Assembly (NCBI GenBank): GCA_034003765.1
Contig: JAVEXZ010000003.1
Coordinates: 62,001 to 126,000 of the forward strand
Reading direction: 5' to 3'
DNA length: 64,000 nucleotides
DNA from: JAAZGD01 sp034003765
Lineage (GTDB): Bacteria; Bacillota; Clostridia; Peptostreptococcales; Anaerovoracaceae
Shown: positions 59,101 to 64,000 of the stretch, in pieces
Position numbering within the stretch: position 1 is the first letter of the stretch
Layout of the letters: each line of letters begins with the position of its first letter
Position numbers and translations under genes: made by a program
The notes under the pieces: model-generated
What the model saw: the letters and a program-made list of their open reading frames with translations, nothing else
What the model was told of the DNA's origin: nothing
Databases searched by the model: none

Positions 59101-60231
59101 ATGAAGGTTATTATGACATGTGGTGGCACAGGTGGACACATCTACCCGGCCATTGCCATAGCCGATAAAATAAAGGAAGAAAACCCCCATGCCCAAATTA
59201 TCTTTGTGGGTACTGGAAGGCCCCTAGAAAGAAAGGCAATACCAGCTGCAGGCTATGAGCTAAGAACCATTTCTGCTAGCGGCTTTCATCGTAGGAAAAT
59301 ATATAGAAATTTTGTTACCGGCAAAGATATGGTAAAGGGAATGATCCAAGTAGGCCGAATTATAAAAGACTTTAATCCCCTGGCTGTAATAGGCACAGGT
59401 GGATACGTATGCGTTCCGGTTATTATGAGAGCCCATCAAATGGGCATTAAGACATACATACATGAACAAAACGCAAAACCTGGCTTAGCTAATCGATTCC
59501 TGGCATCTCGAGTAGACAAGGTTTTTTTAGGCTTTAAAGAAGCTGCGCCATACTTTAAGAACCAGGAGAAGATAATTGTAACGGGGAACCCAATTAGAAA
59601 ATCCTTTGAGGGAAGCTCAAAAGTGGAAGCCAGGAAACAACTTTCCTTGATGGAAGATACTTTTATGCTAGTAATATTTGGTGGGAGCCTTGGAGCTTCC
59701 ATAATTAACGAAGCAACCGTCGAAGCTTTACCTATTTTGTCCACCCAAAAAAATATTTTCATATATTTTGTAACGGGTGGTAGATACTATGATCTGATAG
59801 AAAGAAGGCTAGACGAAAAGGGGTTAGGGGACAAGTCGAATATTAAACTCATGGAGTATGCGGAAAATATGGATATATTACTGGCAGGGGCAGATTTAGT
59901 TGTATCAAGGGCTGGAGCCTTAACCCTAGCAGAAGAAACCTTGGTTGGAACCCCGGCCATACTAATACCCTCCCCAAACGTTACGGGAAATCATCAATTC
60001 TATAATGCCCTGGCAGTATCCGAAAATGGTGGAGCTATTATTTTGAAAGAAGATGAAGGCTTGGGAAGCAAACTAGTACAAACAATACTAGACTTAATGG
60101 GTGATCCCCAAAGGTTAGATAATATGGGAACTGCCATGAAAAAGCTTGGTAGCAAAGAAGGTGCTAAGTTTATATATGAACATCTAGATTTAAGGAGTGA
60201 TGCCCCTAAGAGTGAGAAATACTTTGGATAA
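59101..60231 (+). CDS. murG: Undecaprenyl-PP-MurNAc-pentapeptide GlcNAc transferase MurG
   Basis: Adds GlcNAc to lipid I to make lipid II at the inner membrane face. The 376-residue GT-B enzyme shows G-G-T-G-G-H-I-Y-P-A-I-A at the N-terminus, G-T-G-G-Y-V-C-V-P, H-E-Q-N-A-K-P-G-L-A-N, F-G-G-S-L-G-A and S-R-A-G-A-L-T-L-A-E. The ATG at 59101 has GGGG 8 bases upstream; a GTG one codon earlier is in frame. Confidence 0.96.
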   Translation: MKVIMTCGGTGGHIYPAIAIADKIKEENPHAQIIFVGTGRPLERKAIPAAGYELRTISASGFHRRKIYRNFVTGKDMVKGMIQVGRIIKDFNPLAVIGTGGYVCVPVIMRAHQMGIKTYIHEQNAKPGLANRFLASRVDKVFLGFKEAAPYFKNQEKIIVTGNPIRKSFEGSSKVEARKQLSLMEDTFMLVIFGGSLGASIINEATVEALPILSTQKNIFIYFVTGGRYYDLIERRLDEKGLGDKSNIKLMEYAENMDILLAGADLVVSRAGALTLAEETLVGTPAILIPSPNVTGNHQFYNALAVSENGGAIILKEDEGLGSKLVQTILDLMGDPQRLDNMGTAMKKLGSKEGAKFIYEHLDLRSDAPKSEKYFG

Positions 60232-60299
60232 ACTAATAGTATTCAGCTAATGAAAAGCCATTTATCTACTTATGATAATTAAAAAAAGAGAGATCATTA

Positions 60300-61049
60300 A
60301 TGAAATATGAAGTTAAGGGAAAAAAGAAGCGTAGGAAAAAGAAACATTATCTACTCCGTTTTATTCTGATCTTGTTGGTGGGAATAGGCGGATACTTTTT
60401 TATGACTTCTCATATATTCGACATTGCAAAGGTTGAAGTCCGAGGACAAAACCACTACTCAGCTGACGAGGTTATATTAATAGCAAATCTTGAAGACACA
60501 ACAAATCTCTTCCAACTAGATAAAAAGGACAGAATTGCATTAATGAAGGAAGATCCATATATCAAAGAGGTTTCCATGAGAAGAAAACTTCCAGAAACTT
60601 TGCTGGTGGAAATCATAGAGCGTACAGAAGATGCAGGAATAGCATATGGTGATTCCTATGTCCTTATCCATAGAGACGGTATGGTACTTGGAAGGGTAGA
60701 CCAACAACCGGAAATACCAATTTTAATGGGTATGACTATTATAAATATGCAAACTGGAGAAAACCTGGAAGTTGAAGAAGGAACAGTTTTAGAAAACACC
60801 CTACTTTTACTAGATACAATGGAGGCGAGAAATTTATTCTTCAAAAAAATAGACATATCAAATGTGGTTATAAAGGCTTATATATATGATAAATTGATTT
60901 GCCAAGGACGGCCTGAAGACATAATGGAAGCAATGGAAAATGGAAATTTGGAGGCGGTTTTGCTAGACCTTTTAGGTGAAGGTATTCAGCACGGTACAAT
61001 TCATTTGGGTGGAGGAGGTTACTGTTCCTTTAGCCCCCTAGTACCTTAA
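60300..61049 (+). CDS. divIB: FtsQ/DivIB-like division protein
   Basis: This 249-residue protein has a very basic cytoplasmic tail (K-K-K-R-R-K-K-K), one membrane segment (about 20-37), then a POTRA domain (D-I-A-K-V-E-V-R-G-Q-N-H-Y-S) and a beta domain (L-P-E-T-L-L-V-E-I-I-E-R). It completes the dcw cluster after murG. ftsA and ftsZ do not follow. The C-terminus (G-G-G-G-Y-C-S-F) is unusual for the family. Confidence 0.88.
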   Translation: MKYEVKGKKKRRKKKHYLLRFILILLVGIGGYFFMTSHIFDIAKVEVRGQNHYSADEVILIANLEDTTNLFQLDKKDRIALMKEDPYIKEVSMRRKLPETLLVEIIERTEDAGIAYGDSYVLIHRDGMVLGRVDQQPEIPILMGMTIINMQTGENLEVEEGTVLENTLLLLDTMEARNLFFKKIDISNVVIKAYIYDKLICQGRPEDIMEAMENGNLEAVLLDLLGEGIQHGTIHLGGGGYCSFSPLVP

Positions 61050-61100
61050 AATCAAAGGATTCTCAAGATACTTAGATAATTGTGAAAGGATACTGAAAAT

Positions 61101-61673
61101 ATGGAAAAATTAAAAAAGAGAATTTTAGAAGAAGGGAAGGCTATTGGTAGAGATATAGTTAAGGTGGATAACTTTCTAAATCACCAAATTGATGTAGCTT
61201 TCATAGAAGAGTTGGGAGAGGAATTCAGAAATCGATTTTCCGACTGTAGCCCCAACAAAATTCTTACAGTAGAGTCTAGTGGTATAGCTATAGCATGTGA
61301 AACTGCCAAAGGCTTTTCTAAAATTCCTGTGGTATTTGCAAAGAAGGCTGCACCTAATACTTTAGTTGAGGGTTACTACTGTGCTCCCGCAAAATCTTTC
61401 ACAAAGGGGATTGTTTCCACACTAAGAGTTTCCAAGGATTTTCTTGGGCCCCAGGACAAGGTGTTGATTATCGATGACTTTCTTGCATCAGGAGAAGCGG
61501 CTCTTGCTCTTTGTGAATTATGTCGACAAGGAGGAGCTGAAGTCCTAGGTATTGGTGCAGTAATTGAAAAACAGTTTCAGGGTGGTGGGAAAAAGTTAGC
61601 TAACAAGGGCTATAGATTTGAGTCTCTAGCTGTAATCAAAGAGATTCAAGATGGACTGATACTCTTCGATTAA
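61101..61673 (+). CDS. xpt: Xanthine phosphoribosyltransferase
   Basis: Converts xanthine and PRPP to XMP. The 190-residue protein matches Xpt throughout: F-L-N-H-Q-I-D, E-S-S-G-I-A, K-K-A-A-P, and the PRPP motif L-I-I-D-D-F-L-A-S-G-E-A. AAAGGA lies upstream of the ATG. I saw no purine riboswitch in the 51 bases before it, unlike the usual xpt leader in Firmicutes. It is followed by a nucleoside-type transporter, consistent with salvage. Confidence 0.95.
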   Translation: MEKLKKRILEEGKAIGRDIVKVDNFLNHQIDVAFIEELGEEFRNRFSDCSPNKILTVESSGIAIACETAKGFSKIPVVFAKKAAPNTLVEGYYCAPAKSFTKGIVSTLRVSKDFLGPQDKVLIIDDFLASGEAALALCELCRQGGAEVLGIGAVIEKQFQGGGKKLANKGYRFESLAVIKEIQDGLILFD

Positions 61674-61835
61674 GATTGTCGTGAATATATAGTAAAGCAG
61701 AGGAACAAGTAAAGGATTAAAGGAAAAAGAAGGATTAATCGTACTTAATGTCGTAGTAACCAGGAGAACGTACGAGTTAACACGAACTTTAATTGAATTC
61801 ATATAAAAAATATATTAGAATATCCCCTGGATACC

Positions 61836-61863
61836 TTTACGAGAATATTTTGTTCGATATAAT
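61836..61863 (+). promoter_or_regulatory. Promoter for the BMP lipoprotein-ABC operon
   Basis: TTTACG (61836-61841; four of six) lies 16 bases before a perfect TATAAT (61858-61863), about 50 bases upstream of the lipoprotein ATG. Farther upstream, TCGTAC (61739) and GTACGA (61770) form a possible 6-bp stem, probably outside the transcript from this promoter. Confidence 0.55.
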
Positions 61864-61916
61864 GGGACTGTAACAAGCGAAATCAATCATATATTTTTTA
61901 AAGAAGGAGAAATAAA

Positions 61917-63008
61917 ATGAAAAAAGTCTTAGCGATAGTATTGGCCTTGGTTCTAGTCCTAAGTTTTGCTGCATGTGGTGGAACAGATGTAGAGCCCAAT
62001 GGCGAAGATGCTACATTAAAAGTTGGATTTATCTATATTGGAGTCATTAATGACGGTGGTTTTACGCAAGCACATCATGAAGGAACCACAGCTATGGAAG
62101 CTCATTTTGATGGAGCGGTAGAGACAAGATATATTGAAGGTGTTGACGATACTGACAAGCAGGCTTCCCTTGATGCCGCATTAAGCTTAATTGACCAAGG
62201 CTGTAAAGTTGTTGTAGGAACAAGTTATGGTTTCATGGATGCATTAGACGAACTTGCAAATTCTGGAGATTATGATGATGTTGTATTCCTCCACTTCTCT
62301 GGGAATAAGAGTAACGATACAAATTTCGAAAACTACTTTGGTGCCATTGAGGATGCTAGATACCTGTCAGGAATGGTAGCAGGAAGCATGACAGAGACAA
62401 ATTTGTTGGGGTATGTTGGAGCTCATCCATATACAGAAGTAAACATTGGCATTAATGCATTTACACTTGGTGCTCAAGCTGTTAACCCCAATGTTGAAGT
62501 TAAGGTTGTATATATCAATTCCTGGTATGACCCTGAAAGAGAAAGAGCAGCCGGAGATGAATTAATTGCTGCAGGATGTGACGTTATTGCCCAGCATTGC
62601 GATACAACTGGCCCACAGGTTGCAGCTTCTGAAGGCGGCGGCTATGCAATTGGATATAACTTCCCAAACAATGTTGCCCCTGATGCCTTCCTAACTGCTC
62701 CTATTTGGCACCACGAGGTATATTTAATTGATAGGGTCCAAAAAGTATTGGATGGAACATTTACTCCAGAAAATTATTATGGAAATCTCACTGATGGATA
62801 TGTAGCCCTTGCCGAAATGACAGATTTAGTTCCTGCTGATGTTCAGGAAATGGTAATGGCTAAAAAAGCAGAAATCGAGTCAGGCGCTTTCGCTCCATTC
62901 TCAGGTTACATTGAATATAACGATGGAAGTGTAATGAACGAAGAAGGCCACTCTATGACCATAGCAGAAATTTGGCAGATGACGGGTCTAGTAAAGGGTG
63001 CAAAATAG
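61917..63008 (+). CDS. BMP-family (Med/PnrA-like) nucleoside-binding lipoprotein
   Basis: A 363-residue substrate-binding lipoprotein. Signal peptide with lipobox S-F-A-A-C20, then the BMP domain (about 35-340): K-V-G-F-I-Y-I-G-V-I-N-D-G-G-F, V-V-G-T-S-Y-G-F, H-F-S-G-N-K, G-A-I-E-D-A-R-Y-L-S-G and V-K-V-V-Y-I-N-S-W-Y-D-P. Members bind purine nucleosides for ABC import, and the next gene is the cognate ATPase type. A strong ribosome binding site (AGAAGGAG) precedes the ATG. Confidence 0.92.
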   Translation: MKKVLAIVLALVLVLSFAACGGTDVEPNGEDATLKVGFIYIGVINDGGFTQAHHEGTTAMEAHFDGAVETRYIEGVDDTDKQASLDAALSLIDQGCKVVVGTSYGFMDALDELANSGDYDDVVFLHFSGNKSNDTNFENYFGAIEDARYLSGMVAGSMTETNLLGYVGAHPYTEVNIGINAFTLGAQAVNPNVEVKVVYINSWYDPERERAAGDELIAAGCDVIAQHCDTTGPQVAASEGGGYAIGYNFPNNVAPDAFLTAPIWHHEVYLIDRVQKVLDGTFTPENYYGNLTDGYVALAEMTDLVPADVQEMVMAKKAEIESGAFAPFSGYIEYNDGSVMNEEGHSMTIAEIWQMTGLVKGAK

Positions 63009-63067
63009 AAACTAGTTATTGACCATCATGTTGTTTTTAGATAAACTATAGCTGATACTTAAATCTT

Positions 63068-63100
63068 GCAGGGGGCATTCATCGATTGACTGTCCCTTGC
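63068..63100 (+). other. Stem-loop between the lipoprotein gene and the ABC ATPase gene
   Basis: GCAGGGGGCA (63068-63077) pairs with TGTCCCTTGC (63091-63100) over 10 bp including two G-T pairs, with a 13-base loop. It is not followed by a T run, so it is more likely an mRNA-stabilising or processing hairpin that lets the binding protein be made in excess than a terminator. Confidence 0.5.
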
Positions 63101-63116
63101 CTTATCTTGGAGGGCA

Positions 63117-64000
63117 ATGGTGCTTGAGCAAATAGCAATTGAGATGAGAGGTATATGGAAATCATTTGGATCTTTGATAGCCAATGAAGATGTGAACCTT
63201 GCTGTAAAAAGTGGGGAGGTTCATGCGCTTTTAGGGGAGAATGGTGCTGGAAAATCCACCCTGATGAATATGCTTAGTGGAATCTACAAGCCGGATAAAG
63301 GCGATATTTTAGTTGAGGGGGAGAGAGTGAGTTTTGCTTCTCCAAAGGATTCCATTCGAAGAAGAATAGGGATGATTCATCAACACTTCAAATTGGTGGA
63401 CATTATGACGGCAAAAGACAACATTATCCTGGGTCAACCCTCAGGTTTTTTTCTAAGGGGGAAAAGGTTAACTGAAAAAATACGAGAGATATCAGATCAG
63501 TATGGTTTAGACATTGACCCCGACAAAAAAGTTTATGACATGTCAGTTGGAGAAAAGCAAACCCTTGAAATAATTAAGGTCTTATATCGTGGGGCTAAGA
63601 TATTAATAATGGATGAACCCACTGCAGTCTTAACACCTCAAGAAATCAAGAAACTCTTTCAAATAATACAAAACATGAAGAACCAAGGTTGTGCCATCAT
63701 TATAATAACACACAAATTAAATGAAGTTATGGAAATTTCTGACCGTATAACAATACTTAGAAAAGGGAAATCAATAAATACGGTTTTCACGGATGAGGTT
63801 GAAGTCCCTGAACTTATAGAAATGATGGTTGGCAAAAAAGTTGACTTAGATATACACAAGGATAGCTTTCCTAACCACAAACCTTTGCTTGCAATGGACG
63901 GGGTAACTATAAAAGACAGAGAAGGAAAATATGCTTTAGAGAGCATTAATTTTACCCTTTGCGATTACGAAATTTTGGGTGTGGCTGGAGTTGCAAAAAG
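63117..64000 (+). CDS. ABC transporter ATP-binding protein, nucleoside/sugar type (3' partial)
   Basis: The gene runs off the window with 294 codons visible. The first ATPase domain has Walker A G-E-N-G-A-G-K-S, Q-loop M-I-H-Q-H-F-K-L, signature M-S-V-G-E-K-Q (usual L-S-V-G-E-Q-Q), Walker B I-L-I-M-D-E-P-T-A and switch His I-I-T-H-K-L. A second domain begins near residue 260, as in the duplicated ATPases of BMP-linked importers (YufO/NupA-like). The start could be ATG 63117 or GTG 63120; GGAGGG ends only 2 bases before the ATG, which favours the GTG. Permease genes should follow outside the window. Confidence 0.9.
   Translation, partial: MVLEQIAIEMRGIWKSFGSLIANEDVNLAVKSGEVHALLGENGAGKSTLMNMLSGIYKPDKGDILVEGERVSFASPKDSIRRRIGMIHQHFKLVDIMTAKDNIILGQPSGFFLRGKRLTEKIREISDQYGLDIDPDKKVYDMSVGEKQTLEIIKVLYRGAKILIMDEPTAVLTPQEIKKLFQIIQNMKNQGCAIIIITHKLNEVMEISDRITILRKGKSINTVFTDEVEVPELIEMMVGKKVDLDIHKDSFPNHKPLLAMDGVTIKDREGKYALESINFTLCDYEILGVAGVAK

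Noticed and set aside
61674..61916. Possible purine riboswitch before the nucleoside-binding lipoprotein
   Set aside because: I could not find the conserved purine aptamer core or a matching P1-P3 arrangement; only a short 6-bp inverted repeat is present, upstream of the likely promoter.

Overview
The window looks like the chromosome of an anaerobic, low-GC, Gram-positive bacterium of the class Clostridia. The evidence is the strong AGGAGG-type ribosome binding sites, SpoVD/SpoVE-like cell-wall genes, the def-fmt-yugP-rsmB-stp-prkC-rsgA-rpe housekeeping string, an NADH/ferredoxin-type flavin-FeS complex, PduL and QueH. Genus is not assigned. Nearly all genes are on the + strand; only three clear genes (a radical SAM protein, a CoA-disulfide-reductase-like fusion and a small lipoprotein) are on the - strand. 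I saw no rRNA, tRNA, CRISPR array, insertion sequence or prophage.

Layout. 0-5.2 kb: the 3' part of a type IV pilus operon (PilN-, PilO-, PilX-like, a prepilin-like protein, PilB ATPase) followed by a tyrosine-recombinase-like protein that has lost most catalytic residues. 5.2-8.5 kb: tdk, a TIGR01212-type radical SAM protein, queH and asnA. 8.5-18.7 kb: priA-def-fmt-yugP-rsmB-stp-prkC-rsgA-rpe, linking replication restart, start-Met processing, rRNA modification and Ser/Thr kinase signalling. 18.7-19.15 kb: a decaying 32-bp minisatellite, a terminator and a consensus sigma-A promoter. 19.15-24.7 kb: a compact, divergent Tad/Flp-type pilus operon (CpaB, TadZ, TadA, TadB, TadC, two duplicated tiny membrane peptides, two TadE-like proteins).

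24.7-35.8 kb: a beta-CASP metallo-beta-lactamase ribonuclease, a class III aminotransferase (GabT-like), a three-gene NuoE/NuoF/(2Fe2S-GltD-ferredoxin-FdhA-like) complex that resembles Stn-type electron-bifurcating transhydrogenases, a PTS_EIIC_2/PfoR-like membrane protein and a CYTH phosphatase. 35.9-42.6 kb: tig-clpP-clpX-lon-engB-DUF1232 protein quality control. 42.6-46.5 kb: hpt, pduL, deoC, lgt, ychF, where hpt/deoC/pduL suggest (deoxy)nucleoside salvage ending in acetyl-phosphate. 46.6-49.9 kb (- strand): a four-domain CoA-disulfide-reductase/rhodanese/TusA/DsrE fusion and a lipoprotein. 50.1-61.0 kb: the dcw cluster mraZ-rsmH-ftsL-spoVD-murF-mraY-murD-spoVE-murG-ftsQ, lacking murE, ftsA and ftsZ and preceded by a helically phased array of MraZ-type boxes. 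61.1-64.0 kb: xpt, then a BMP-family nucleoside-binding lipoprotein and its ABC ATPase, cut by the window edge.

The most interesting items are the catalytically dead recombinase in the pilus locus, the minimal Tad system with abnormal Walker A motifs and tandem tiny pilin-like peptides, the Stn-like complex with a degenerate molybdopterin domain, a multiply interrupted reading frame at 26.46-26.71 kb, the pilin gene with an in-frame stop, a 32-bp duplication over a ribosome binding site, and the MraZ box array.
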